DNA from: Methylobacter sp.
Lineage (GTDB): Bacteria > Pseudomonadota > Gammaproteobacteria > Methylococcales > Methylomonadaceae
Length of the DNA: 64,000 nt
Direction of reading: 5' to 3'
Assembly (NCBI GenBank): GCA_028716975.1
Contig: JAQUOU010000001.1
Span: 62,001 to 126,000 of the forward strand
Shown one piece after another: positions 1 through 9,022 of the stretch. A program made the translations under genes and the position numbers. Each line of letters begins with the position of its first letter. The first letter of the stretch is position 1. Under the pieces are notes generated by a model that saw only the letters and a program-made list of their open reading frames with translations, did not search any database and had not been told where the DNA came from.

Positions 1-730
1 TTTCCCATGCCTTATTGCACTGACGGTCATTTTCGCAATAAAACAGGCCCAATTTATTGGCCTCCTTGATGCTGGCTATTTTGGCTTGCGGCTGCGGCTC
101 TGTTCTTGACTGGGTCAGAAACAAAAATCGTTCAATATCAGCATTATATTCCTCTTTGATCAGATTCTGTTTGTCAATACGGATACTGATGGCATTGCGT
201 GCCTCTTGAATCTGATCTTGAGTCGATTGTATGTTAGCCAGCAGTTTTTCAGGAACTTTTTGGGCGTTGCGCTCCAGGTTCGCCGCCTTTTTTTGTTGTT
301 CTTCAAGCTGGTTTATCAGGCGATCCAGATTGCTTTCCATGACTTTTTTTTGAGTGTCCAGCGCTTGCAGCTTAACTTTAATGGTTGCCAGTAAATCTTC
401 CTTAGAGTGGAAAGTACTCAATAAAGCCTTATCATGGATTTTTTGATTAGCAATAATTTTTTCCTGGTCGCTTCGTAATTTTGCGAGCCGTTTTTCCAGC
501 TCTAATTGTTCTTTTGTTTTCGCTTTTTCAGTGACTTCAAGAACCCTGCCCGTTTTGCTTAGGGAGTCCCGACGGTATTGAGAATGTTCCGGCGGCACCT
601 GATCTGAGAAAAAAGTATTTCCCTGCTCGTCAATCCACCGGTACATTTTTTTTGCAAAACCATTCTGGCTGCTCAAAAAACATACTAAACAGGCTAAAAA
701 AACAGTTGCAAAATTAATGCGTGCCGGCAT
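1..730 (-). CDS. DUF4124 domain-containing exported protein (partial, C-terminus beyond window)
   Basis: An open reverse-strand frame starts at an ATG at 730 and runs off the left edge without a stop. The first ~30 residues form a signal peptide (FATVFLACLVCFLS). They are followed by KKMYRWIDEQGNTFFSDQVP, the typical start of a DUF4124 domain, a small periplasmic beta domain of unknown function. Residues from about 60 to 200 are rich in K, E, Q and L with a coiled-coil look (KTKEQLELEKRLAKLRSDQE). Near the left edge comes a Cys pair (YCENDRQCNKAW). The protein is probably periplasmic. The DUF4124 call is firm; no function is known. Confidence 0.8.
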   Translation of the reverse strand, partial: MPARINFATVFLACLVCFLSSQNGFAKKMYRWIDEQGNTFFSDQVPPEHSQYRRDSLSKTGRVLEVTEKAKTKEQLELEKRLAKLRSDQEKIIANQKIHDKALLSTFHSKEDLLATIKVKLQALDTQKKVMESNLDRLINQLEEQQKKAANLERNAQKVPEKLLANIQSTQDQIQEARNAISIRIDKQNLIKEEYNADIERFLFLTQSRTEPQPQAKIASIKEANKLGLFYCENDRQCNKAWE

Positions 731-848
731 AGATATTCAATAGGTTTTTACTGAATTGGAATTATAAAGATAGCAAAGATTGAATCTTATTGCTTGCAGG
801 CCTTGGTTTTAATTGGAACGGATGAAGGGCTCATAAGCAACCCGCAGC

Positions 849-1151
849 TTACAGGGAAAACTCAAACCGGAGAGGTTCAGGCAAAGGAGGAAGGCGTTGC
901 GGCGAAATAATAACCACCCGTTTCTCCCTGCCTGACTCACCCGAGACAAGACTGCATGCTGTTTTGCTGACAGCAAATTCCTCGGCTATAAACTTTATCA
1001 GCTGTTGATTTGCCTTGCCGTCTATTGGCGGGGCTTTAATTCTAAGCTTTAAGCGCTCGCCATAGAGACCGGACCATTCGTTTTTACTGGCTTTGGGTTG
1101 AACATGGAGATTCAGTGTCAAAACGCCATGCTTGTAGGTATGCCAGCTCAA
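849..1151 (-). CDS. yggU: DUF167 family protein YggU
   Basis: A 100-residue DUF167/YggU protein of unknown function. Diagnostic stretches are LNLHVQPKASKNEW and RIKAPPIDGKANQQLIKFIA. The start is a TTG overlapping the stop of yggT (TTGA arrangement), so the two are translationally coupled. It is the last gene of proC-yggT-yggU, a gene order conserved in many gammaproteobacteria. Confidence 0.9.
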   Translation of the reverse strand: MSWHTYKHGVLTLNLHVQPKASKNEWSGLYGERLKLRIKAPPIDGKANQQLIKFIAEEFAVSKTACSLVSGESGREKRVVIISPQRLPPLPEPLRFEFSL

Positions 1152-1723
1152 CCGATCAGGCTGGCTAATTCGTGCAGAGGCGGCAGAATGACCATTTTCG
1201 CCAGTTGTAAAAGCAGCAGGGCGACTAAAGGCGATAAGTCTATGCCGCCCAAATCGGGAATAAATTTACGGCAGGTATTCAGTAACGGCTCGGTCAGGCT
1301 AAATAAAATGGACGTTGCGGCCTGAAAAGCTCCCGGATTCAGCCAGCTGAGTATTGCCCTGCCGAACACCGCGAAGATGAATACATTGATCAGTAAGGTG
1401 ATTAATTGGGTAAGCGATAAAATAGTCAATGCGCCTATGCTGATAGTGACGCCTTTCAGTAGCAATATGGAAAAGTCGGCAAACATTTGCAAAGTGAGCA
1501 CAAGAATCAGTGAAGAGGTATCTATCTTGCCCATCGACGGCACATATCGGCGCAAAATCCTTAAAGGGGGATGCGTGATTTTTACCAGGAATTGTGAAAT
1601 AGGATTGTAAAATTCTGCGCCGCACCATTGCAGTAAAAAACGCAGCACTACGGCCAGAATATAAAGAGAAAACAGCGTATCGATTAAAAAAATGACCGGG
1701 TTGGTCATATAGGTAGAAGTCAT
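1148..1723 (-). CDS. yggT: YggT family integral membrane protein
   Basis: A 191-residue protein with two YGGT repeats, each a hydrophobic hairpin. The first has LFSLYILAVVLRFLLQWC followed by NPISQFLVKITHPPLRILRR. The second has FAVFGRAILSWLNP and TEPLLNTCRKFIPDLGGIDLSPL. Four membrane segments are expected. The family has been linked to osmotic tolerance and FtsZ-associated functions, but its role is not settled. It overlaps proC by 4 bases upstream and yggU by 4 bases downstream, which indicates one transcript. Confidence 0.92.
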   Translation of the reverse strand: MTSTYMTNPVIFLIDTLFSLYILAVVLRFLLQWCGAEFYNPISQFLVKITHPPLRILRRYVPSMGKIDTSSLILVLTLQMFADFSILLLKGVTISIGALTILSLTQLITLLINVFIFAVFGRAILSWLNPGAFQAATSILFSLTEPLLNTCRKFIPDLGGIDLSPLVALLLLQLAKMVILPPLHELASLIG

Positions 1724-2550
1724 AAATTACTTTCCGTTTGCTTGGACATTTCAATAGAGCGGTTATGTGCTGACTGTATGGCTTTTGAAACCAGCTCAAT
1801 AAAGCCGCCTTGCTCAAAAGTTTCTATCGCCTTCTGTGTGGTGCCGCCTGGAGAGGTAACCCGCAGGCGTAATTGTTCAGGAGACTCCGGCGATTCCAGC
1901 GCTATTTTAGCAGCACCCAAGGCTGTTTGTTGAACTAATAAGCGCGCGGTGACTTCATCTAAACCCAATTCCAAAGCGGCTTTTTCCATAGCTTCCATGA
2001 GCAGGAAGTAATAGGCAGGACCGCTGCCGGAAATGGCCGTGACTGCATCCAGTTCGCTTTCTTTTTCAACCCAGAGCGCAATGCCGACCGAGCGCAAAAT
2101 ATTTTCCGCCAGCGTGCGTTGCTCAGCCGTTACCTTGCTGTTGGCATGCATAACGGTTGCGCCGGTTAATACCAGGGCCGGCGTATTGGGCATGCAGCGA
2201 ACGATGGCAATCTCATGGCCTAACCAGTGATTCAGGCTGTTTTGAGTAATGCCGGCGGCGATGGATACCACCAGTAATTTTTTTTGCTGAATCGATGCGG
2301 CGGCATTTTTCGCCACTTCCTTCAGCGCCTGCGGTTTGACGGCCAGGACAATAACGTCAACCTGGTCAATAACCGCCTCATTGCTTGCCAAGGTGTTGAC
2401 ATTTAAATTGGCTGCCAGTGATTCCAGTATTTCCGGGTTAATATCCGATACCCAAAGCTGCCGGGGTGAATGGCCGCTGGCGATTAATCCGCTTATTAAA
2501 CTGGTGGCCATGTTACCGCCACCTATAAACCCTATCTTAGTTGTTTTCAT
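1720..2550 (-). CDS. proC: pyrroline-5-carboxylate reductase
   Basis: ProC catalyses the last step of proline synthesis, NAD(P)H-dependent reduction of pyrroline-5-carboxylate, in the cytoplasm. The 276 residues fit the family. The N-terminal Rossmann motif is IGFIGGGNMATSLISGL, and the C-terminal substrate and dimer region has the signature AISGSGPAYYFLLMEAM and VTSPGGTTQKAIETFEQGG. It is the first gene of the reverse-strand proC-yggT-yggU operon. The usual upstream neighbour yggS is absent; a divergent radical-SAM gene takes its place. Confidence 0.96.
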   Translation of the reverse strand: MKTTKIGFIGGGNMATSLISGLIASGHSPRQLWVSDINPEILESLAANLNVNTLASNEAVIDQVDVIVLAVKPQALKEVAKNAAASIQQKKLLVVSIAAGITQNSLNHWLGHEIAIVRCMPNTPALVLTGATVMHANSKVTAEQRTLAENILRSVGIALWVEKESELDAVTAISGSGPAYYFLLMEAMEKAALELGLDEVTARLLVQQTALGAAKIALESPESPEQLRLRVTSPGGTTQKAIETFEQGGFIELVSKAIQSAHNRSIEMSKQTESNL

Positions 2551-2688
2551 TTTCTACGATCTGTTTGTGGTGATTGAGTTGTGGTAATTAAAAATATTTT
2601 ACCCTATATGAGGCCTATTCAATAAATCACAAGGCTTTCGGCATGACAAGCTGTGCTAAAGTAAGCGTTCAAACCGGTAAAAATACTA

Positions 2689-3681
2689 ATGATTGAAACT
2701 ATTTATATAGAAGAAGCTATTTTACAGCACCCGCGCGTTAACGATATTGTTGCCCGTTTTCCGCAAGCTCGAAAAATTACTTGTGACCGGTACGGCGAAG
2801 TGTTTAATCCCAAAGCACAAAATTTCCGCCTGCAAAAACAAAAACCGGCGTTAATTCTGGCGGAAAAATACAAGAACTTTGCCCTGCCTGCACCTTCAGG
2901 CTACGGCATCGGCGCGAAAAGAAATTATTATTTTTCCCACATGCTCAACTGTCTGTACGATTGCCGGTACTGTTTTTTACAAGGCATGTATCAATCGGCC
3001 AATTATGTACTGTTTGTCAATTACGAAGATTTCCAGGAGGAAATCAGGCGGCTGTGCGCCGAATCGCCGGTTGAGGACATTCATTTTTTCTCCGGCTATG
3101 ATTGCGACAGCTTGGCTTTGGAGCCGGTAACCGGATTTGCCGAACAGTTTTTGCCGTTTTTTGGGCAGCTTCCCAATGCGTGGCTGGAGCTAAGAACTAA
3201 AAGCACCCAAGTCAGAAGCCTGCTGAATCGGGAACCACTATCCCGCTGTATTGTGGCGTTTAGTCTGTCTCCGGATGAAATTGCCGCAAAAGTCGAGGAT
3301 AAAGCGCCATCGCTAGCGCGTCGGCTTGAGGCGCTTTTTAAATTACAGGAACAGGGTTGGCAGATCGGCCTGCGGTTTGATCCATTGATTTACCAAACCG
3401 GCTATCAACAGCAGTATCAGCGTTTATTTGAACAGGTCTTTTCCGGCATTAATTTGGATAGGCTGCACTCGGTGAGTCTTGGCGCGTTCAGGTTGCCGGA
3501 GGGCTATTTTAAAAAAATCCATAAGCTTTACCCGGAGGAAAAGCTTTTTGCCGGTCCTTTAAGCCATCAGCAAGGCATGGTTTCCTACAGGCGGGAACTG
3601 GAACAGGACATGCTGCGCTACTGCACTGAACAATTATTGCTTTATATGCCTGAAGCCAAGCTTTTTCCATGCATACTGTAA
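2689..3681 (+). CDS. SPL family radical SAM protein (spore photoproduct lyase-like)
   Basis: A 330-residue radical SAM enzyme of the spore photoproduct lyase type. The cluster motif CLYDCRYC (CX3CX2C) binds the [4Fe-4S] cluster and sits near residue 90, just after FSHMLN, as in SplB. C-terminal sequences GLRFDPLI and SVSLGAFRLPEGYF are typical of SplB relatives in non-spore-forming bacteria, where DNA photolesion repair is the presumed but unproven role. It is divergent from proC, and its 3' end overlaps the next SDR gene by 13 bases, suggesting a two-gene operon. No strong ribosome binding site precedes the ATG. Confidence 0.85.
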   Translation: MIETIYIEEAILQHPRVNDIVARFPQARKITCDRYGEVFNPKAQNFRLQKQKPALILAEKYKNFALPAPSGYGIGAKRNYYFSHMLNCLYDCRYCFLQGMYQSANYVLFVNYEDFQEEIRRLCAESPVEDIHFFSGYDCDSLALEPVTGFAEQFLPFFGQLPNAWLELRTKSTQVRSLLNREPLSRCIVAFSLSPDEIAAKVEDKAPSLARRLEALFKLQEQGWQIGLRFDPLIYQTGYQQQYQRLFEQVFSGINLDRLHSVSLGAFRLPEGYFKKIHKLYPEEKLFAGPLSHQQGMVSYRRELEQDMLRYCTEQLLLYMPEAKLFPCIL

Positions 3682-4385
3682 AACGAACGGTGCTGGTAAC
3701 AGGCGCCAGCTCGGGAATAGGCCGCGCTATCGCCGAAAACTTATTGCAACAGGGGCATCATGTGATTGGCGCATCCCGGGATTGCCGGAAGTTTATGCGG
3801 CAAATGGCCACATTCAGTCCGGTGCAACTGGATTTGAGCCGGTTACAGGAATTACCGCAAAAACTCCGCGAACTTGAGCAAAGCTTCCCGCACATTGATG
3901 CGGTGGTTTTTTCAGCGGGAATGGGCCGGTTTGGTTCATTGGAAGAATTTTCCTACGGCCAGATTGAAGCCTTGATGACGATAAATTTTACCAGCCAGGT
4001 CTTTCTGACCAAGGCTTTGCTGCCGTCCTTAAAACACAAAGCCCACAGCGACCTGATTTTTATCGGTTCCGAAGCCGCTTTAAAAGGCAGCCGCAAAGGC
4101 GCGGTTTATTGCGCCGGCAAATTTGCCTTGCGCGGTTTTACCCAGGCTTTGCGCGAAGAATGCAGTAACAGCAATGTGCGGGTGTGCCTGATTAATCCCG
4201 GCATGGTCAAAACCGCATTTTTTGAGCAACTGTCTTTTGAGCCGGGCGACGACGAAAGCAATTATATTTTGCCGGAAGATGTGGCTGAAGCGGTAGCCTA
4301 TGTGCTTAATTCACGCTTGCACACGGTGATGGATGAAATCAACCTGAGTCCTTTGAACAAAGTGGTCAAGTTTAAAAAGCCATGA
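3669..4385 (+). CDS. SDR family NAD(P)-dependent oxidoreductase
   Basis: A classical short-chain dehydrogenase/reductase of 238 residues. The cofactor motif is VTGASSGIGRAIAENL at the N-terminus. The NAG-like motif is SAGMGRFG, and the catalytic Tyr-Lys pair is in YCAGKFALRGF, preceded by a Ser in FIGSEAALKGS. GASRD after the Rossmann fold suggests NADP preference. The substrate cannot be told. It overlaps the end of the radical-SAM gene and is probably co-transcribed with it. Confidence 0.9.
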   Translation: MHTVKRTVLVTGASSGIGRAIAENLLQQGHHVIGASRDCRKFMRQMATFSPVQLDLSRLQELPQKLRELEQSFPHIDAVVFSAGMGRFGSLEEFSYGQIEALMTINFTSQVFLTKALLPSLKHKAHSDLIFIGSEAALKGSRKGAVYCAGKFALRGFTQALREECSNSNVRVCLINPGMVKTAFFEQLSFEPGDDESNYILPEDVAEAVAYVLNSRLHTVMDEINLSPLNKVVKFKKP

Positions 4386-4410
4386 TTAAAAAGTGGGCTC
4401 AAAAGGCTGT

Positions 4411-4905
4411 TTAAACTTGACCCAGACTGCCGTTGTTTACATTAATAGCGAAGGCCCGGCCAAAACCGGCCACGTATCGCCCGGTTTCAGGACATAATGC
4501 AAATAAATGAAAGTCTGATAATGAGCGCAGCACACCTACAACTTCGCCGAATTTTTCCTGCAATGCATCTAACCGGGCCGCGTGCCTGTCATCATCACGG
4601 GCTATTTCCTTAGCACGACAGCTAAACACAGCCCGCTCTCTTACAAAAAGATTACGCGCTTCGGTTTCCGGACGAATAAATAATATCGACGCCTGCGGAT
4701 TGTTCAGTAAATTATTGGTATGGCCGGCCAGTTCACTGACATAGATATAGAAAATACCGGTTCTATCGCGCACAAACGGCGCATAGCTGATGTCAGGCGT
4801 GCAGTTTGCTGAAGCCGTCGCCAGCAATAATGTCTGCTGCGATGCAATCAGTTCATGGCAGCTTTTGGTAAAATTGTTAAGCTCTTCGCTGCTGATATCA
4901 ATCAT
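4411..4905 (-). CDS. pyridoxamine 5'-phosphate oxidase family (HugZ-like) protein
   Basis: A 164-residue split-barrel protein. TLLLATASANCTPDISYAPF and FYIYVSELAGHTNNLLNNP match HugZ/PNPOx-like proteins, which bind flavin or heme; the C-terminal GRYVAGFGRAFAI is typical of the HugZ subgroup. The function may be heme degradation or iron acquisition, or a general flavin reductase role. It lies convergent with the SDR gene, and its upstream region carries a MITE-like repeat. Confidence 0.75.
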   Translation of the reverse strand: MIDISSEELNNFTKSCHELIASQQTLLLATASANCTPDISYAPFVRDRTGIFYIYVSELAGHTNNLLNNPQASILFIRPETEARNLFVRERAVFSCRAKEIARDDDRHAARLDALQEKFGEVVGVLRSLSDFHLFALCPETGRYVAGFGRAFAINVNNGSLGQV

Positions 4906-4949
4906 TATTAACTCGGCCGCTATTAGATAAAGGTGTCATATTGTTATAA

Positions 4950-5096
4950 GGTAGCCTTTAACAATACAGTGCTTCGACAGGGCTCTCCTGAGCGTAGACG
5001 AAGGGCTCAGCACGAACGGATCAAATATAATCAATACCTTACGTTCGTGGTGAGCCTGTCGAACCATGAACGTATACTTATTTTTAGAGCTTCTCA
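4950..5096. repeat. MITE-like palindromic repeat, short form
   Basis: An intergenic element of about 147 bases. The ends are imperfect inverted repeats (GGTAGCCTTTAACAATA on the left, TATTTTTAGAGCTTC on the right). Inside are two inverted copies of the repeat core (CTCAGCACGAACGG; CGTTCGTGGTGAGCCTGTCG). The copy at 43671-43816 is alignable along its whole length, which shows that this is a discrete element. Confidence 0.75.
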
Positions 5097-5126
5097 TAAA
5101 ATAAAGCTTTCTTTTATTATCCTTTA

Positions 5127-5771
5127 TTATCCTTCAGCATTACTTGTTCGGACAGACCGGCATACGATCGCAAGCCAGGGCTGCTCATGGATGGGTTTTC
5201 CAAAAGGACGGTAATAATGATGCAGCACTTCGAAATCTGCCTGTTCAAGATAGGCTTTGCTGGCTTCTAATTCCATATAATGGCCATATCGCTGTCCGGA
5301 CCAGCCCTCGTTATTACCGCGCGGGTTGGATGAGAATAAAATCCCGCCGGGACGCAACGCATCCTGTAATTCATCAAGCACGCGCGGCAATTCCCCGCTG
5401 GGAACGTGGAAAAGCGAAGCATTGGCAAAAATGCCGTCGAACGCTTGCCGGGGTAAGGCCAAGTTAAGAAAGGTCTGATGGAGAACCGTGCAGCCTGTAT
5501 ACCGGCTAGCCATGCGGCAAAACATTTCACTGCCGTCCAAACCGGTTGGCCGGTGGCCTAATGACTGAAAATAACTGATATCCCGACCGGGGCCGCAACC
5601 AAAATCCAGAATATCGAGCTTTTTACCGGCCGGAAACGGCGCTAAGAATGCCTCATAATTTTGCGCTACATCATGATCTTTAGTGCCTTGCCAAAATGCC
5701 GCGGCATGCTGATTATAATGGCCCAGGGTGAGCGTTTCGATTTCTTCCAAATGTTCAGGCATTGCCTTCAT
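5127..5771 (-). CDS. class I SAM-dependent methyltransferase
   Basis: A 214-residue cytoplasmic methyltransferase. The SAM-binding motif I is DILDFGCGPGRDISYF, followed by the acidic residue of motif II in TGLDGSEMF. Post-motifs include FDGIFANASLFHVP and ALRPGGILFSS. The substrate cannot be inferred. It is followed in the same orientation by another methyltransferase, but more than 100 bases separate them. Confidence 0.85.
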   Translation of the reverse strand: MKAMPEHLEEIETLTLGHYNQHAAAFWQGTKDHDVAQNYEAFLAPFPAGKKLDILDFGCGPGRDISYFQSLGHRPTGLDGSEMFCRMASRYTGCTVLHQTFLNLALPRQAFDGIFANASLFHVPSGELPRVLDELQDALRPGGILFSSNPRGNNEGWSGQRYGHYMELEASKAYLEQADFEVLHHYYRPFGKPIHEQPWLAIVCRSVRTSNAEG

Positions 5772-5883
5772 AGTTCAGCCTTTTCTTTATTATTCTGTCT
5801 TATAATAACAGAGCAAAATACATTGGCTTATCCTGATGTTGTTAAATTGACCTTAGAGAAATTACTTGTAAAAACAAATTTTT

Positions 5884-6474
5884 TCAAGAACCTTCAATCA
5901 CAAGCAATTTTGTCGCCAACAAACAAAAGCCCTGATCTATTTCAACCACGCGAGTCTCGTAAAAGCCGGCCGCCGTGACTTGCTCAGTTAATCCTGCAAC
6001 CGGCTGATGCGATTGGGCCGTGAAACCCAGCGCCATTTTACCGCCCGCTTTCATGACACGAAGGATTTCTCTAAGCGCCGCCACCGCATCCGGCCAGACT
6101 TGCAGGGAGTTGATGGACATGACTTTGTCGAAACTGTTATCGTCGAATGGCAAATGTTCCACGGAGCTTAAGCGGAGGTCGATCCGGCCCGCGGCAATGG
6201 TTTTGGCGTTACGTGCCTCGGCCTGCTCGAGCATTTCCCGCGAACTGTCGATACCTGCGATAGAGCCTACCGGAGTGGATGCGGCCAACTGCTGAATGGC
6301 GACGCCCGGCCCGAAGCCCACTTCCAGCACGCGGTCCTCGGCCTGAACCTCAAGCAGGCCGAGGACCCACGGGGTAAAAGTCCCTTTCGTATGAGCCATG
6401 ATATAGCCACCCAATCGGCCTAACAATCCTTGGGGATGGCCGAACAGCCGCATTAATAGATTATCAAGGCTCAT
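5884..6474 (-). CDS. class I SAM-dependent methyltransferase
   Basis: A 196-residue methyltransferase with motif I RVLEVGFGPGVAIQQLA, motif II AGIDSSREMLEQA and motif IV/V SFDKVMSINSLQVW and MKAGGKMALGF, the arrangement of Methyltransf_11 proteins. Its first codons overlap in another frame the truncated 3' end of a YciI-family remnant (6464-6580), so its upstream region probably arose by a deletion that joined two genes. Substrate unknown. Confidence 0.85.
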   Translation of the reverse strand: MSLDNLLMRLFGHPQGLLGRLGGYIMAHTKGTFTPWVLGLLEVQAEDRVLEVGFGPGVAIQQLAASTPVGSIAGIDSSREMLEQAEARNAKTIAAGRIDLRLSSVEHLPFDDNSFDKVMSINSLQVWPDAVAALREILRVMKAGGKMALGFTAQSHQPVAGLTEQVTAAGFYETRVVEIDQGFCLLATKLLVIEGS

Positions 6475-6580
6475 TTTCCTCGTGGTATTCCGCCATTGCC
6501 GGCATAAGCTTTTCCTCAGGCATGACGCCGGCTTCCAAGTTCTTGCTGGCTTTGACTATAATCATGAATCGCATTGTCAT
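6464..6580 (-). pseudogene. truncated YciI (DGPF) family remnant
   Basis: A 38-codon frame starts MTMRFMIIVKASKNLEAGVM and continues PEEKLMPAMAEYHEE before a stop. This is the recognisable N-terminus of a YciI/DGPF protein, which is normally 120-150 residues long; the rest is missing. A good ribosome binding site (AGGAGAT) remains. The remnant runs straight into the start of the methyltransferase at 6474. It could still serve as a leader for that gene. Confidence 0.75.
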
Positions 6581-6666
6581 ATCTCCTGTGATTTTGTATT
6601 CGTTGACATTATGATTTCTCTGCGGATGTTATTAATACGCAGGAAAAAAGGAGCGTTTCGGCTGCA

Positions 6667-7161
6667 CTAACTTTTCCGCCAATAGTTCGCCGTCATGAAC
6701 AAGCGCCATTCCCCGTCATCGCCCAGCATGTGTGAGGTCACTGCCCGATGGCCGTTGTTCTTGATCTCGATCACGTCCCGGCACTTGACCAACTTTCCCT
6801 CGCTGGTGCAGCTTGGGCCCTCGGCATTAAGCGTCAACACTTTTTCATCCTTTTCCAGCGATCCTTCGTAGATCCACAGGTGAGACATCATTGATCCTAC
6901 CCAAGTCCCGATGTAATGTTTCTTCTGCGGATCATAGCCAAGCGTCATCAGCCAGTTCGCCGCGCCGCCGCCAGGCATTTCGCCGCGGCCTTCGCACAGC
7001 ACCCAAAGGCCGCCGATTGAGCGCACGCTCTCCGATCCCTTGAATTTCTCCGGCGCTTTGCCGGGCTCCATTATGCATTCGGATTCATACGTCCATTCGC
7101 CGACAAGCTGCTGTAGCCATTCGTGTTCTTTCTGCGGTTCGGTTTTCATCATTATCTCCAC
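6667..7161 (-). CDS. DUF1579 domain-containing protein
   Basis: A 164-residue cytoplasmic protein. HEWLQQLVGEWTYESECIM and SESVRSIGGLWVLCEGRGEM are typical of the DUF1579 lipocalin-like family. The function is unknown, but the family is a common companion of YciI and VOC genes in ECF42 loci, as here. The real start may be the second or third Met (MMKTEPQKEH). It lies directly downstream of a YciI gene in the same direction. Confidence 0.85.
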   Translation of the reverse strand: MEIMMKTEPQKEHEWLQQLVGEWTYESECIMEPGKAPEKFKGSESVRSIGGLWVLCEGRGEMPGGGAANWLMTLGYDPQKKHYIGTWVGSMMSHLWIYEGSLEKDEKVLTLNAEGPSCTSEGKLVKCRDVIEIKNNGHRAVTSHMLGDDGEWRLFMTANYWRKS

Positions 7162-7173
7162 TGTCTTTTATTG

Positions 7174-7530
7174 TTAATCACTGGGCAGGCCGGTGATTTC
7201 TCTCACCGGCCGGATCTCGACAGTACCCTTACGCGCCATTGGAATTCGTTCGGCAATACCGATCGCTTCATCGAGATTCCCGGCGTCGATGAGGAAATAG
7301 CCGCCCAGTTGTTCGTGTGTCTCTGCAAACGGGCCGTCGGTTACGAACCGTTTGCCGTCGCGTACGCGGACGCTGGTCGCCGTTGATGTTGGGTTTAGCG
7401 GATTGGCGGCTACGCATTGCCCGTTTGATTTAAGCTGGTGTGCAAGCTGCGTGGACTCTACGTAACACGCTTCCCGTTCAGGCTCACTCAATGCGAGTTC
7501 ATCACCGTAAATCAGCAACATATATTTCAT
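7174..7530 (-). CDS. YciI family (DGPF domain) protein
   Basis: An intact YciI/DGPF protein of 118 residues. It begins MKYMLLIYGDE, the usual family start, preceded by GCGGAGAT; an in-frame Met 51 bases upstream has no such support. The signature [20 protein letters not shown] gives the DGPF family its name, and the C-terminus is GTVEIRPVREI. Genes of this family are the standard partners of ECF42 sigma factors. The biochemical role is unknown. It sits between a PhnB-like VOC gene and the DUF1579 gene, all in one direction. Confidence 0.9.
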   Translation of the reverse strand: MKYMLLIYGDELALSEPEREACYVESTQLAHQLKSNGQCVAANPLNPTSTATSVRVRDGKRFVTDGPFAETHEQLGGYFLIDAGNLDEAIGIAERIPMARKGTVEIRPVREITGLPSD

Positions 7531-7577
7531 CTGTATCTCCGCGGTTGTATTTTTAGCCGTGGCCGTTATTGTTGATC

Positions 7578-8045
7578 TCACGCCTGCTTTATCTTGTCGA
7601 TGTCGATTTTATTCATTTGCAGCATTGCCTTCATGACTCTTTGGGCTTTTTCAGCATCCGTGTCATTCAACATCAACGTTTCGATTAATACAGAGGGAGT
7701 GATCTGCCATGACATACCATATTTGTCTTTAAGCCATCCGCATTGGAGCGGTTGTCCGCCCTCGGAGAGCTTCTCCCACAATTCATCAACTTCCGCCTGG
7801 GTCTCGCATTTTACGACAAACGATATGGCCGGCGAGAAAGTAAACTCCGGCCCCCCGTTTAATGCCGTAAAGTCTTGCCCATCTAGATGAAACGCCACTG
7901 TCATTACGGTTCCGGCAGGACGGGGGCCTGCTTCTCCATAATAAGTAGTAGTTACAATTCTTGAATTTTTAAAAATCGAGACATAAAAATTCACGGCCTC
8001 TTCGGCGTTATTGTTGAAACACAAGAATGGGGTAATTTTTTGCAT
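7578..8045 (-). CDS. VOC family protein, PhnB-like
   Basis: A 155-residue PhnB-type (glyoxalase/bleomycin-resistance fold) protein. It begins MQKITPFLCFNNNAEEAVNF and contains VMTVAFHLDGQDFTALNGGP and CGWLKDKYGMSWQITP, typical of the 3-demethylubiquinone-9 methyltransferase-like PhnB group of VOC proteins. The enzymatic activity is unknown. It is the first gene of a run VOC-YciI-DUF1579, with the intergenic repeat at 8098-8340 upstream. Confidence 0.9.
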   Translation of the reverse strand: MQKITPFLCFNNNAEEAVNFYVSIFKNSRIVTTTYYGEAGPRPAGTVMTVAFHLDGQDFTALNGGPEFTFSPAISFVVKCETQAEVDELWEKLSEGGQPLQCGWLKDKYGMSWQITPSVLIETLMLNDTDAEKAQRVMKAMLQMNKIDIDKIKQA

Positions 8046-8097
8046 ACGGTTTGCTCCTTAAAATGAGAAAGTTCTGATTGATTCTTTAGCCAGACTC

Positions 8098-8340
8098 ACT
8101 TCGACGAGCTTCCTTCGACAGGCTCAGGACGAACGGTTGGTATCGAGTTTAAGTCCTTCAACAAGCCCAGGGCGAACGATTTGTGCTAATTCCGTTCGGG
8201 GGCCCTTCGCCCATGCTCAGGAGAACCCTGTCGAACCCGTTCGTGGTGAGCCTTTCGCCACTGCTCAGGAGAGCCCCTTCGATTAGACTCAGGAGAGCCT
8301 TGTCGAACCATGAATGAAATAAACTTATCCAGGGTTTTCA
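8098..8340. repeat. palindromic intergenic repeat cluster
   Basis: This fills most of the gap 8046-8461. It has several inverted and direct copies of the core (TTCGACAGGCTCAGGACGAA; GTTCGTGGTGAGCC). The right end (CATGAATGAAATAAACTTATC) matches the terminal part of the element at 21539-21813. A 78-codon open frame across it is a repeat artefact. The ~120 bases between the repeat and the next gene hold an unrecognised short open frame and nothing else. Confidence 0.7.
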
Positions 8341-8461
8341 TAACGAAACTCCCAGTAGCAGCGTAAACATCGATATCGGGAAATTTCTGTACTTGACGAG
8401 TTTCAAGGATGGCATTGTCCAAAGCAGTTTCGCAGGATGCGCAGGATAGTATTTTTATCGT

Positions 8462-8869
8462 TTATTCCTGGTTGACTGCGCTTGGCTCCATATAGACCAA
8501 TTCCCAGATATGGCTATCCAAATCCTGAAACCCATGTGCATACATAAAGCCGTGGTCTTGAGGCTCGTTATAAGTTGTTCCACCGGCGGCCACGGCTTTG
8601 CGAACCATGTCATCGACTTTTCCCCGGCTCTCGACAGACAAACACACCAGCACTTCCGTGCTTTTCGTTGCATCGCAGATTTCTTTGGGAGTAAAAGTTT
8701 TGAACTTAGCTTCCGTTAAGAGCATGACGAATATAGTATCGCTCACAATCATGCAGGTGGCGGTCTCGTCAGTGAATTTAGGGTTAAATGTGAAGCCGAG
8801 TTGAGTAAAAAAATCCACAGACTCATTAAGATCTTTAACCGGCAGATTTACGAAAATTTGGGTAGCCAT
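8462..8869 (-). CDS. VOC family protein (glyoxalase-like)
   Basis: A 135-residue VOC protein beginning MATQIFVNLPVKDLNESVDF. It has the paired beta-alpha-beta-beta-beta modules typical of the fold (second module: VLVCLSVESRGKVDDMVRKA and GFQDLDSHIWELVYMEP). The Glu in WELVYME matches the usual metal-ligand position. The likely role is a lyase or dioxygenase, but the substrate is unknown. Part of the ECF42-linked gene group. Confidence 0.88.
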   Translation of the reverse strand: MATQIFVNLPVKDLNESVDFFTQLGFTFNPKFTDETATCMIVSDTIFVMLLTEAKFKTFTPKEICDATKSTEVLVCLSVESRGKVDDMVRKAVAAGGTTYNEPQDHGFMYAHGFQDLDSHIWELVYMEPSAVNQE

Positions 8870-9022
8870 GTTTTCTCCTTTTTAAAATTATTCCTGATTA
8901 GGAAGAATCTTCAGCCGATGCGTAACCCCGTGCCTCTTCCGTCATTCCGGCAGGGATTGCCGGAATGACGAATTTTTTAGTACTCGTTAAAGAGTCTTGC
9001 TATCAGGAATTTAATTATAAAG